From Fragum whitleyi (lineage: Eukaryota > Mollusca > Bivalvia > Cardiida > Cardiidae): a stretch of DNA of 64,000 nucleotides. The position numbers were made by a program, and so were the translations under genes. The DNA lies in NCBI GenBank assembly GCA_948146395.1, contig OX411555.1, positions 59,790,460 to 59,854,459 of the forward strand, written 5' to 3'. The notes beneath the pieces are model-generated. The model ran no database searches, was not told where the DNA came from, and saw only the letters and a program-made list of their open reading frames with translations. Positions 24,151-35,748 of the stretch are shown piece after piece; positions within the stretch are counted from its first letter, which is position 1, and each line of letters starts with the position of its first letter.

Positions 24151-24658
24151 TTTATTAGCTAGCAAAGCGTCATTTTATTTGTTATTTGACCTCGGAAGTT
24201 TTACGTGCAAAAAATCGATATTCAAGGCGAACACACATATTATAGCTGACCAAAACAAGTCATGTGTAACGCACGGGGTAATAGACTGTCGCTAAATGAT
24301 TACGCAATCTTGTCGGGTAAGCGACGCGTCACTACCACCTCTGTCATTATTAGGTAGATTTTGTGCGGTGAGCCGTGAAATTTGCCTTTTACCGTAAGAT
24401 TCTCGTGCCATGTTTTCGATATGGATAAAACAGGTTTGAATAACTCATTACAAAGTAACAATTAACCTTTCAAAGCAAGTTAATTGTTTTTTTTTAAATC
24501 ACAAGGTTTATTCACTACATGTACTTTCCTAATTGAAGTGAGGGGCCTAGGTTACATTCCATATGCTTTTTAAATTTACCTGACATACCTATGGTAATGG
24601 ACTCAACGCCTTTGTCAGAGCTCAGTTTTGAAAATACACCTATACCTTTCTTTGTCGG

Positions 24659-24961
24659 GTGCAGATGATGGGGAATACATTTGATTGGCCTATTGAAACA
24701 AACGAAAGTCAAATCAGAGAATTATTCGTAAGATCAAACGTAATTTATAAAGATCTGACCGACAAAATTTCGAAATATCCCTTTTTTAAAAGTCTTAAGA
24801 TAGATACTCGGGTATTTCATTCAAATGAAAATAGACGCTACCGGAAAACATTTCCGAAAGGTCAATCGTTTGTAAACGGCATTTTCAGAGAACACGGGGA
24901 AATCCCAATGACGTCATATAAAGTATTTGCAGCAACATGTCTGACGAGGGATTTGAAATGA
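24659..24961 (+). CDS. Exon-like ORF, unrecognised
   Basis: A 100-codon open frame with the acceptor-like TTTGTCGGGTGCAG just before ATGATGGGG. The product is charged and mixed (for example TNESQIRELFVRSN, then KDLTDKISKYPFFKSL) with no motif I know. It lies just upstream of a LINE fragment on the same strand but does not resemble LINE protein. It may be an exon of an unseen gene or chance. Confidence 0.22.
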   Translation: MQMMGNTFDWPIETNESQIRELFVRSNVIYKDLTDKISKYPFFKSLKIDTRVFHSNENRRYRKTFPKGQSFVNGIFREHGEIPMTSYKVFAATCLTRDLK

Positions 24962-25089
24962 CAAGCTTTTCTTGTCTTCTGTTATTCGGATAATTCTGCG
25001 TAATTTTAAATAAGTTTAGAACATTTATTTGCACACTACCTAGTACTTTCGTCACCCTTTGAACGACAGTGCGATTCATAATATATTTT

Positions 25090-26570
25090 TGATATATTGA
25101 TAGGTTTGTAGCAAGGTGAGCCATTATCGCCGCTTTTCTTTATCCTTTTTATAAATAATATTACTGATAATTTAGATTTCAATGCATTATCCGACAGCAA
25201 TCTCGAGTTTTTGTCTAAATATCTCATCTTATCTGCCGATGATCTTGTTGTGTTTACAACGAATCCCGATAGTTTACAGTCACAAATTGACAGTATTTAT
25301 AGATATTCCGAAAAATGGGGTCTCGAAATCAATGTTGCTAAAACCAAAGTTTGCATTTTGAAAAGCGAAAATCTAATCACAATAAAACGTTTACAATAAA
25401 TGGGGAACAAGTTGAAATAGTCGAGAACTTTACGTATCTCGGTATAAAGTTTCACTATACGGGAACGTTTAAAACAGCAACCAGTACTTTATTTGACCAA
25501 GCTTTGAGAGCGTACCACAAATTATTCAAATTATTTGAAAGAATACCATTAGATGTCCAAACTTAACTTTCTCTCTTTGATTCACTTGTGGTACCTATCC
25601 TATTATATGGATCCGAGGTTTGGGGTGTATATAATTTCAAAGACGTTGATAAGCTTCACTACAGATTTTTGCGAAGATTATTGGTAGTAAAAATGCAAAC
25701 CCCAAATTGTACTTTATTGGGCGAATTTGGAAGGTTTCCGCTATAAATTCTTTGTAAACAACGATCTTTGAAGTTTTGGTGTAAGCTTATGAAAAACGAT
25801 AGCTCGTTAATGTACGAAATGTATACGTACCAGTGTAATTCAATGCTCAGAAATTGTTAGGCAAACAGAATAAATTCAACTATAGACCATTTGGGATTAA
25901 CAAATATTCGAACACACCTTAATACAGAACGCAATAATTTCTTCTTATTGAAAACTCGATCGAACGCCCAATTCATTCAAGAATGTTCCACAGTTATAAA
26001 TAATCTTCGAAAATTATCATATTATCGCCTTTGTAAGACTAAATTTTGTTTCGAACCTTATCTGTATAAAATACAAAACAATAATTTATTGAAAATCTTT
26101 GCAAAATTCAGACAATATACTAATATTCCAAGAAATGAACGGTTTTGTACTATTTGCAATAAAGGATTTATAGAGTCAGAGTATCACTTTTTGATGGTTT
26201 GTCAAAAATATTCACATCAAAGGAGAACATGTTTAGGTAATATATCCTTTCCGACGATTGATAAATTTGCTACTTTAATGGCAAATACTAACAAAAAATC
26301 AATTCCTAATATCTGCAAATATCTAAATAGTAGTTTTGAAATACGTGAAAAATCTATAACTGATAGTTCTTAACATGTATATATTTATTTTTCTTCTTTT
26401 GTCAATGTTCATAAACTTAAACACTCTCGAAAGGGATCTGTTATACAGGCATTTTGTATTTTCATATTTGTATCTTTGTTTGTCTTTGCCATATTTTGTT
26501 TGTAATATTTGTAAATGGCCAAAGAAATGTTATGATGTCGATATGCCAATAAATGAAATGAAATGAATAT
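25090..26570 (+). mobile_element. Non-LTR retrotransposon (LINE), 3' half, inactivated
   Basis: From about 25098 the plus strand encodes reverse transcriptase. It shows a QGEPLSPLFFILFINNI block preceded by an internal TAG, the SADDLVVF catalytic block (25223-25246), SEKWGLEINVAKTKV, and after a frameshift NFTYLGIKF. Next come SLVVPILLYGSEVWGVYN, and from 25891 a 160-codon frame with the C-terminal zinc-knuckle-like C-T-I-C ... SEYHFLMVC. Stops and frameshifts make it inactive. The 3' end has CAATAAATGAAATGAAATG, an ATGAA-type tail. It resembles the 10741-11335 copy in architecture but belongs to a different subfamily. Confidence 0.85.
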
Positions 26571-27689
26571 AACAAAGCTGCATTAATAATCAGTTACCGT
26601 AATATCGCCGGATGCCAAAACATCGTTACTAAAATTTGAATAAGCCGCATTTCCTAGGCCCGACGCGCAAGATACATCTAAGGACCAATTCCAAATAGAA
26701 ACTTCACAGTCTCTCATATCAGTTTATTTAATGAAAGTAATAAAAGGTGATTTTGAAACCAAAAATCGTATCTACATTATAAGTTTAGCTTACCTGTTGA
26801 CACTTTCTTTGTTTATTTTCTAAGGGCCATACATTTAGCGCATTTATCATGAAACTTGTTCAGTATGTTAGTCAAAATGATAAAACCTTCTGAAAAAGCA
26901 AAGTTCATCTGAAAATGTAAGGACATGAAAATTTTGCTCACCCGTGATGAACAATGACCAGAATAAATTTTATGTCGGAAAGGGGATTCAATTAGGAAAT
27001 GAGAATATTTGAAGAGATAAAAGAAAAAAATCGGGATTTATGGAAAATATTTCTCACTCATGGTTGTACAGGTATTGGAATGTGGATTTTCCGGAATGTA
27101 ACATGTGTGCAAAGTAATGACTTAGCTTGACCAGAATTTTCACTATGCATACTACATTGTACGGTCACTTGGATAAACTTTATTCGAAACTCATTCGAAA
27201 GTATACTTTTTAACTCCCTGCTTTATTTTAACCCTGATTTTGTATCGTAATAATTTTTAAAAAGGAAGATTACTAAAACATCTATTTTTTGATAGCTTTC
27301 AGTACTTTCAGTACTTTGATTTACAGTATGTTGCTATATTTATATATATTAACATCACTTTAGCGATGTATCGCTATCTACCGACGGACTAGGATGTAGC
27401 TGTAGTTTTAGATTCATTTATCAATCCGTTAAAAAAACGCTTCGGGACATTCGGATTTTACTAACATATCTCGTTTTCTAATCTTTCAATTATTTTCCAT
27501 TCAAAGGTGAGGCGTTACTTCTGATGTTCAGTATACATAGATCAAAATAATTAACCATTATGATTTATAAGATCAATCTAACTTCGTAATGTCCTGGACA
27601 TGATGAAGTTATTAGGCAAGTGATTATGAGTTTCGGTCCGTAAAGGCTGGGCACTCCATGACTTCGGATCATTGGTACATAATAAGAGA

Positions 27690-28165
27690 CAATAATTTTC
27701 TTACAACTATCTAAAATTTTAGTAAAGAACAATTTTCTAGAATATTGTGGTTGTTTTATTGAATTCGTGAACACTGAAAACAATGGTGTGCATCAGACAA
27801 AAATTTCAGAATATTGCATGTTGGAGGTAATAAAAGTAAACGAGAAAGGTGGGACGTAAAATAGACAACGTGCGCCGTGGAATGACGAGAAAACAGCGTC
27901 CCATAGAACTAGCAGAAATTTCATATTGAAGGGGGTGAGGGCATATGGATGAATTTGAAGACACACCACAACTTCAGAGCCATGGTACATAATCGGAGCC
28001 AATCCACATAATCGGAACCAAACAATTTTCTTTGATCTATATCATATTGTAGAAAAGTACATTGGGTTAGAGTATTTTGTTTGATTTGTTAAACTCGTGT
28101 ACACTGAAAACAATGTTCTGCGTTATTAATTCTGCTCAGAATATTGCATTTTGGAGGTAAAAACC
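27690..28165. repeat. Two-unit diverged direct repeat
   Basis: Both units carry ACAATTTTCT, then (GTG/TGT)ACACTGAAAACAATG, then CAGAATATTGCAT and TTGGAGGTAA, about 315 bp apart. The motif CATAATCGGAGCC recurs at 27988 and 28389. No gene is recognised between 26570 and 29290. Confidence 0.45.
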
Positions 28166-28884
28166 ATGTGTTTTGACTTTCCTGGCTCAAGACTGCTTCC
28201 AGAAGAAATCTTTTTTAACAAAAACCAATGAGCGTTCTTACATTTTTTTGAGTATGTTTACGTTGAAAAATGTATTACTGGTCGAATAGCATTCGACTTC
28301 TTAATGATTAATGAATAAAATATGATATAAATGAGGAAATACCGACTCCCTACCCCATTTTCATTGAAAAAATGAAACGTTTACATCTACATAATCGGAG
28401 CCATACGTGGTGCAGAAATTCCACACATGATTTTGAAAGCGGAGCCGGTGGCTCCAATTATGGACATCACCTTCTGAAAAGTATCACTGTAGGAGTATGT
28501 GTACTATGTTTAGCTACAGTCACCCAGTCATTTAGTAGAGAAAGCCTTGTCCTGCCAAACACATATTTTTGGGCCACTGAATATTGAATGACCGTGTTTT
28601 AAGAACGGTAACGACATGAATATCTCTGTCTACTTACATTTTTTCCCTATTATTTAGAAGAAAAACCTCGCCCTCCTCAATCTACATTTCATGCTCTTCA
28701 AAAATCATTAAACAATGTACACCGGTTCATCGAAGGAACTTCTCTTCTAGGAGGATATATTTTCTAGCTATTCTTTGGTCTGAAAAGCCCTAACCTATCA
28801 AGTACACCAATGTTTTAAAAGTTTATCACAAGAAACATTCCTTCTAAGTTTGGTTGATATTGACCTTGAGGCTTATGTAACACC

Positions 28885-28926
28885 CCCCCCCACACACACA
28901 CACACACACCACCACCACCACCACCA
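28885..28926. repeat. Compound C-run / (CA)n / (CAC)n microsatellite
   Basis: A C tract runs into ACACACAC and then CACCACCAC repeats. Confidence 0.85.
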
Positions 28927-29298
28927 TTTCCAAAAATTAAATGAAATCACAGACGTATGTAAACAAAGGATATTTCTTCTAGGTTTGTTTGAAATTGACA
29001 AATAAGTTGAAATATTCCGACAGAATTATTGCATGTGTCCCTAACATTGTGATCAATTTTCGACACAATTATGGAAAGCGCGCTTCTTTAAATTCAAAAC
29101 CCTGTGTTTAAGATAATTAAAACCTTTTGGATCGTTTCATCCATCCTCACTTAATTAAGCTTTTAGTGGAAATTCAAAAAGGTCCTATGAACGGGTTGCT
29201 TAGTAGAAGCCAGTTACAAGCAATTTCTTCTTCGAGGAACTCAGAAATCTCTAACTGCGTACAAGTTCCTTACTGCATTTAGGTTATCACTATGTAAT

Positions 29299-29410
29299 AG
29301 TTAAACGCTAATAATTGAAAATTAAACGATTTAAACAGCCGAAAGGAGGGAGCGTAGCGACCGACTGAGGCTGTTTAAATCGTTTAATTTTCAATTATTA
29401 GCGTTTAACT
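29299..29410. repeat. Perfect 42-bp inverted repeat with 28-bp spacer
   Basis: Left arm 29299-29340 (AGTTAAACGCTAATAATTG ... TTTAAACAGCC) and right arm 29369-29410 are exact reverse complements. The 28-bp GC-richer spacer contains GGGAGCGTAGCGACC. Exact arms suggest a young insertion or ongoing arm-to-arm conversion. Confidence 0.85.
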
Positions 29411-29819
29411 GACTTAGTCTTTTTCCCGCCTTTTGTATTATTGGCATCATATTGCACGATTTAAACGAAATTAGCCGGATACATTTATTACAAGTAAACG
29501 CCCTTCTCCTTCCAAATATGGAGTTGTTGAACTATGCACGTAAAAACCGAGGCTTTTTAAAGAGCTATTGCCGATGATAAAAGATGCAGTGATGTTTGTT
29601 TTTATTGATTTGACAATGACCTCCGTTCTGACGATGAACGAAAATATGATATGTGTTCACTCTGTTTTACAAGTACTTTCGCAAGAATAAATGATTTATT
29701 GTATCAGATGTAATTAATAGGTTGCATTTTAAGAAAATGTGCCAGTAGCTGTTAATCAACAAATTTGTTCATATATAAGGACAAATGAACTTAACCTAAC
29801 AAAATACTAACTCAAATAT

Positions 29820-29951
29820 GCCCTGCGTTCAGGATGAAAACGTAAGCGAGGCGCTTTCGAAATGATACCTAGCTTTGCACGTATGTGCACATGCAAAGCT
29901 GGGTATCATCTCAAAGCGCTCGCGAAACGCTTTTTCACCCTGAACACAGGG
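29820..29951. repeat. Near-palindromic short element (family P), copy 3
   Basis: Outer ends CCCTGCGTTCAGGATG and CACCCTGAACACAGGG. The interior is a variant: CTTTGCACGTATGTGCAC ATGCAAAG with GATACCTAG/CTGGGTATC arms. Confidence 0.65.
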
Positions 29952-30689
29952 ATGGTCATCGCCGGAGAAGGGCGTACTAGTATACTAATCTGTTTAAACA
30001 AAGACATTTATTAATGAAACGATAAAAAGTTTCTCGCTTAATTAAGAAGCAAATATGCACATAAATGTATAGTAAGCGAATCAACTATGGGTAGGTGCTC
30101 CAGCCATTGCGATTTAACTGCAATAAGGTTAAAATCGGGGTTAAACCACATGAAAACAAATGGACAGGCCATGTCACGCCAAACCAGGTCAAAATAAGTG
30201 AAGAATATGGGGAATGCAACAGATGCACGTGAATTACGAATTTCTCGTTTACTTTCCATGTGCTCGTTGCATATAAATGAGGGGGTACAGTTTTGTATGT
30301 ACGCATGCGTGGAATAACAAATAAACCTTGACGTTTAAATGAAATAATGATCAAAATAAACCTCAGCTGGTTAGTTTATGGAAAATAAACCATCAACAAT
30401 TTGAAAAATCCAGCATTCTGATTGGATGATAAAATAGGACAAAGACTAAGACAGGTTAAAATGTAATTAAGGAGTTAAGTTTGTTGTTTTTACTGAAAAT
30501 CTGCTCTCATTTATTTTGAGTCCCGTATGACTTTCTTAACGTGCTGGTGCATTGCTAACGGGTTGACTACTTAAAAAAATCGGGAAGGCATTTAAACAAG
30601 AGGGCTTTATCGCTCCACTGGCTTTAACATCTTTAGACTTTCATTAAAAAAAGCTTACTTTAAATGAATACATTGACACTCCGAAATCT

Positions 30690-31470
30690 CTTAAGAAATA
30701 TTTTACAATGATTAACTGGTTCTGGTCCACATTGCAGCAAAATACTCAATCGCAATGAGCCTGCATCCCTTTCTTTTTGAAAGATAAGGTTCAGAAGGAG
30801 ATGTCTTCCAAAGATTTCGGGCTCAAAAAAGGGCACGTCCTGCCACGCCCCGTGTTTATGAGCCAATCAAAATTTCTTTAACAATTTTAGTACAGAGTCA
30901 CCGAAGGAACTTTCTGGTTTCATTGAAATTGGACCAGTGGCTCAGAAGTCGTTCAAAGAGTTTGGCCTCAAAGTAAGCCCCGCCTTGCCACGCCCGATCA
31001 AAATTTTGCAACAATTTCTGACAAAGTCTTTTAAGGAACACTCTGGTTAAGGTTTCATTGTAATCGGCCAAGTGGTTCAGAAGATGTCGTTCAAAGATTT
31101 CGGGCTCAAAAAAGACCCAACCCTGCAACACACATATCTATGGACCAATCAAAATTTCTTGAACAATTACAGTAAAGGATCACGCAAGGAACATTCTGTT
31201 CAAGTTTCATTGAGTGGTTCAGGAGGAGATGTCGTTCAAAGATTTCAGGCTCAAAATAATTTCTGCTCTGCCACACCCATATTTATGGGCCAATCAAAAT
31301 TTATTGGACATTCTAAGTAAAGGGTAATCCAATGAATTATTTCTACCAAGTTTCGTTTAAATCCGCCCATTGGTTTGGGAGAAAAAAATGTTTAAAGAAA
31401 AAGTTTACGCACGGACGGACGGACGGACGCACGGCGGACACTCCGCTATGACATTTACTCGCTGGCCTTC
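30690..31470. repeat. Diverged tandem array, ~165-bp unit, ending in GGACGGACG
   Basis: About four units share TCAGAAG(G)AGATGTC, TTCAAAGATTTCGGGCTCAA, CCTGCCACGCCC and CCAATCAAAATTTCTT. The array ends in a GGACGGACGGACG run and TGGCCTTCGGCCAGTGAAAC. ORFs at 30660-31320 on both strands come from the repeat. Confidence 0.7.
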
Positions 31471-31479
31471 GGCCAGTGA

Positions 31480-33552
31480 AACTAAAAAAATGCATAACAT
31501 CATTTTGAATGATAAAACACACAGTTAGGTTGTTTTTAGTAAATTTCCTTTCATGTCACTGTTTTCTATCTAATCAACCCTTTTCATTCATACATTAATG
31601 AGAAAACTAAATTTCATTCTGAGACATTATGAGTAATTCCAAAAGAAGGCATTGTCGCCCAATCTCATACTGATTTCATGTGACATGTTAAGCTGCGTAA
31701 ACGGCTTTGAGAAAAAGAAAAAAATAATACTGCATTCCCATGTCAGTCATTGTTTGACTTTATCCAAAAAGATTTTCGGTAATGGTTTGAATAATTCATC
31801 AAACCATCACATAAAAACATAATTTAGGAAGAAATGATTTAATTTCGACTATTTCAAACTATTGGGGTCCGAATACAAAACAAAAAAATAAAATACTTCG
31901 ACCCAAATCGTGAAAAGAAACGATTATGATTATTAATGATAAAAGATAAAGAATTACGTTTTTGTTTCGGCTAAAAGTACTTCAGAACAGAAAGGGTTTT
32001 GGTCAGATTTAAATGATTATGCGAACAAAAGGTGGAATACCTACTTTTGTTTAATTAACGTATTCTGTAATTTATCACGAAAATCATAGAACCCTTTACT
32101 AAAGAGTTAATTTCGTTTTGGTGTAGTAAATGAATATATCATTCTATCATTTAGAATGTCCGTGGCAATGCTGCCGATAATTCTTTTACATCAATTCAGA
32201 AATAAGAAATAAGTTTGTAAGACTAACACTTGTTTATTTCTATCGAGTTTTAATGTCGCTTTCAATGAAAGAAGTTATATCTTGAAGGTCGATGTACCTA
32301 CCACTGCCTTTCTTTCGTTTCTCAGACCAGGTCAACAACGTTATTTCATCCAAGCCACCAACTGCCTTTTCTAGCAGGCCATGATAATATTATACGCCCA
32401 AGTGATGGAGACAATTGATGCTTGTCACAATGACCTATTTCACATTAATGTTGGAATTAATTTTTGCAAGTTTGGTATAGATCTCAGCATTAACTGTACA
32501 AGATAAGCGATTTTCACTTTATAGTCTGTTTGCAAACCGAAGTTCGCTCAACGGCTTTTTAATAACTAACCCTGAATCTTCGAGTTCTAAGTCCTCCTAA
32601 GACCCTCTCATGCACCCTTTTAAACAACTGGTCAAAGAGCAGCAATGGGTTTTTTGAATTACACTTTTTGCTGAGAAGAATTCCCACAGTGCGGCCACGG
32701 CCTCCATCCAGCAATTTAAAACAAAGTTTATAATGGAATCAAAAAAACGGCAAGACCGATAGAAAAATGGAGTTCGAAAATTATCTTTTATTTTTATAAC
32801 AAGGGACGTTGATCGTTACTTTTCACGAAAGTGATATTTGAACTTTTCTACGGGGGCTCGTGACTTAATGAAGTGTGAAGCCCTATCAGCGGTTATAATC
32901 ATTTGGACACCCACCTTACATGAACTTTCCAAATAGTGTTAAATATGGAAATGCTGGAAAAACATGGAGGAAAGATGTGGAAACAACGTATAAATAAGGT
33001 GATTTTTTGCTAAAGTATAAAAAAATATTTCCTATAATTATTTTTCAAAAATGACTTTTATAAACTTACATAATTTCCTCGCAAATTTAATTTCGTTTGC
33101 AATTCTTCTGGGTGAGCATTTAAACGGGATTCGTTTGCATTAACTTGATTTTAATATTTTGTATCTAAATGTGGTCATTCTTTTTAAGAAAAGAGAAAAG
33201 AAAGAAAAATCTAGTTTCAACGGTTCGTTTTCCCTTTTTTCTAGTATATATAGTAATCTGCACAAATATAAACGATTTATGTCCACGTTTTTTACAAATT
33301 TATTACTCTCTGAAATATTCACAATGTTTATTGAAGAGAAAAAGCTAAAGGCATTTTTCGGAGAACTGTTACATCTTTTACTCAAAGTTTGATAGTGTGA
33401 TATGATAAAATGATGAAAATGCATCCCCTCACCTTCCCTCGCCCCGAGAAAATACGAGATTCTATTGCCCTAGAATAACTATTTTTAATGAATTTATTCA
33501 TACTTTGCATAACTAACAGCTCTATATTATTATAACCTTAATATTTAAATAG
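31480..33552. other. Non-coding stretch upstream of paralogue B exons
   Basis: The missing 5' exon(s) of paralogue B should lie here or further left. A short ATG-initiated frame at 32946-32999 is followed by GTGATT but ends in the wrong phase, so it was not accepted. Nothing else is recognised. Confidence 0.35.
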
Positions 33553-33788
33553 ATCCGACTATCTCAGAGGAAGATATTATATCCACAGTTCCGGTTCATC
33601 GAATAGCAGTCGAAGCACTATGGCAACCAACATTAGACATATGCCAAGATCCGGTTCATGGAGGGTTACATATTCGAGCCAGCGCCGAAAGTCATATCAC
33701 AGACGAAGCGTGGACTGAACTAAGAGCTAAATTTAGAAATTTTCATCACATTTTATTGAATCATGTTCGTATTAAAATTATTTTGAAT
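33553..33788 (+). CDS. Paralogue B, exon with DICQDPVH motif
   Basis: Two phase bases plus 78 codons. The 3' boundary at 33788 (GTAATA donor) is chosen because it keeps phase 0 and matches the length of the equivalent exon in A; a GTTCGT donor 24 bp earlier is the alternative. Confidence 0.55.
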
Positions 33789-35701
33789 GTAATATGATTT
33801 CATTGTATATACTCTTGTATATAGGCATCCCTGAATGCGAATCAGTAGGAAATACGGTAACTGCATTTTGAAACAATACGATGCTTTCTATTTCAACGGT
33901 TTTCAACAAAAGTGAATGGAAAGAGTTGTAATCTATATGAAATTGTCTGATAATGCAATTGTCTATTTTACCTTTTCTAAACCTTCTTATTATTTATTAT
34001 TATTTTATAATTTTACAAGATTTTAATAATAAGGGTTGTTTATCATGTGTTTTAAAAATTCCTGTCATAGAGCTAAATGTGTTATATTTAATGATTGAAA
34101 ATAAATCTCTATCGTATGTTCATTGTAGAAAATAGTTTTTATGACTTTAACGGAATTGTACTATTATTATTATTATTATTATTATTATTCTTTATTATCA
34201 TTATTATTATTCTTTATTTCCTCCAAAAGTGAAGATATATGATATATACAAAAATCACATGAACACAAAAGCAAACTAACAAGATTTCGCATAATAAAAC
34301 AGCAAATACATAGAAGTATAGTAGAACTGAAGAAGAGAGAGTGCGGAGATAGACGGACAAACAAATGGATAGAAAATATACATAGTTGCGTATAGGGTAA
34401 AAAGGGAAACGATGCAATATTTTTAATACAAAATACAGTCATGGGGAAGTTGTAGTATTTGCAATTCCTTGAATGAGAAAACTTAACCGAGGTCAGTAGA
34501 CACACCACTTTGGTTTTAAGAAATCTTTGATTTATTTCTGTTGTTTTCTTGTGGTTTTAGAAATTTTAACAAGTAAGTTTCCATTTTTGTTTCAGAAAAG
34601 AAGTCTTGTCAATAAGACGTGTCCAAATACTGTCGCAATAATCAGACAACACAACTTGCTAGAATTCATAATGACCAATCGAACAGTCACAAATAGTCAG
34701 GTAAGAGAGTATGTTTAGCCAAAACGCTTTTTGAGAATCTGTCTTAATAGAATATAAACTGCCCTTTCATGAACTTCTAAAACTATTTCTTGAACTTCAA
34801 GAACTAGTTCTAGTCTTATTTCTTGAACCATTTCTATAACGATTTCTCAAAGTAGATTTTTTAACTTCTAGAACAAGTTCTTGAACTTCTTGAATCAGTT
34901 CTAGAACTACTTCTAAAACAGGTTCAAGAAAAAGTTCTTAAACTGTCATTTAACGTGCTAGAACATTCAGTTCCTGGACTTTTTCATATTCTAGAACTTT
35001 CAAAAACGACTTATTGAAATTTTCGCAAGGGCTGACAAAACAATGAATAGCATTCCATAACTTTTATAGAGCAAATGACTTGATATAATTTAATATCGGA
35101 ATAGTTGCTCTGATATCACTAAGAAAGCAAGCGATCTGATTTTAGACCCTTTGCAGAAACAACAGATTTCTACTATCAAAGCCGTATATACATGCAAAAA
35201 TAAATATAAAAATTAGGTAGCGACTTTATGGTAAAAACAGATAATATACGATAACTTGCTAACAATTATTACGATTCGTTTTCGGAAAAAATGCCATCAA
35301 CTCTTGCCTACGGCTCGCCTGTCATCATGTTTTAGCAATGTTCTTCAGAAAATTTGGGGTTTTTTATGATTTAATTGTTCTTTCAGACTTTAGCTATAAG
35401 GATTTACCAAATAGTCACCGAGATGTCCCATATCTTCAGTATCTTACAATCAGCTGGCAGTAGGATATGTTGTCTAGAAGATCGTGTCGTCTATTATCGT
35501 TTGAGGAACCAGATTTTACCGGATGTTTACAACATGATATCCGGTCACATACTGAACTGGCCACTTCGTAATTGTGTTCATGAATTACGTACTTTATTTC
35601 ACGATGTTTTGACGTGTGACCATGTGCGTACTCTTATTCTTTTAGTGTATAAATATGGTATAGAACAATCGGAACTAATTATGCAACTTACAACACCGTG
35701 A
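33553..35701 (+). CDS. Uncharacterised tandem paralogue B, last three exons
   Basis: Exons 33553-33788, 34596-34700 and 35387-35701 (TGA at 35699-35701), about 217 residues from an unseen 5' exon in phase 1. Acceptors are AAATAG (weak), TTTGTTTCAG and TTCTTTCAG; donors are GTAATA and GTAAGA. Landmarks are TLDICQDPVH, ITDEAWTELRAKFRNF, RQHNLLEFIMTNRT, SHIFSILQSAG, RICCLEDR and VRTLILLVYKYG. The exons match paralogue A in size (78/35/104 versus 77/33/116 codons) and in intron phase (1-0-0). No known family is recognised. The helical pattern around LLEFIMTNRTVT and IFSILQSAG is reminiscent of a CARD/death fold, which is a hypothesis only. A MITE begins about 48 bp after the stop, so it probably sits in the 3' UTR; a cluster of heat-shock-element-like sites fills part of the last intron. 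Confidence 0.6.
34157..34215. repeat. (TTA)n / (ATT)n microsatellite in paralogue B intron
   Basis: Trinucleotide run interrupted by TCTTTATTATCA. Confidence 0.8.
34596..34700 (+). CDS. Paralogue B, middle exon
   Basis: 35 codons in phase 0, between TTTGTTTCAG and GTAAGA. Encodes KRSLVNKTCPN at the start and TNRTVTNSQ at the end. Confidence 0.65.
34755..35005. promoter_or_regulatory. Cluster of heat-shock-element-like TTCnnGAA motifs
   Basis: Within about 240 bp, nine TTCnnGAA half-palindromes are visible (TTCTTGAA, TTCAAGAA, TTCTAGAA). Several share half-sites with GAACAAGTTC or GAACTAGTTC spacing. HSF binds arrays of alternating GAA/TTC, so this could be an intronic heat-responsive enhancer, or simply a degenerate 10-11-bp simple repeat. 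It lies in the last intron of paralogue B. Confidence 0.35.
35387..35701 (+). CDS. Paralogue B, terminal exon
   Basis: 104 codons and a TGA stop after acceptor TTCTTTCAG. Helix-rich, with four scattered cysteines and no membrane segment. Confidence 0.65.
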   Translation, partial: TLAIRIYQIVTEMSHIFSILQSAGSRICCLEDRVVYYRLRNQILPDVYNMISGHILNWPLRNCVHELRTLFHDVLTCDHVRTLILLVYKYGIEQSELIMQLTTP

Positions 35702-35748
35702 CAGTGTGATTGAATTTGGACATAATTTCTTGTTTTTATGTATGTGTA

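Noticed and set aside
28372..28587. A 71-codon plus ORF
   Set aside because: No motif, no splice context and it lies in a repeat-derived region.
32946..32999. First exon of paralogue B
   Set aside because: It ends in phase 0 whereas the next exon needs phase 1, and no other evidence supports it.
34596..35701. Naming paralogues A and B as CARD proteins
   Set aside because: Only hydrophobic spacing suggests a death fold; no diagnostic residues could be confirmed by eye.
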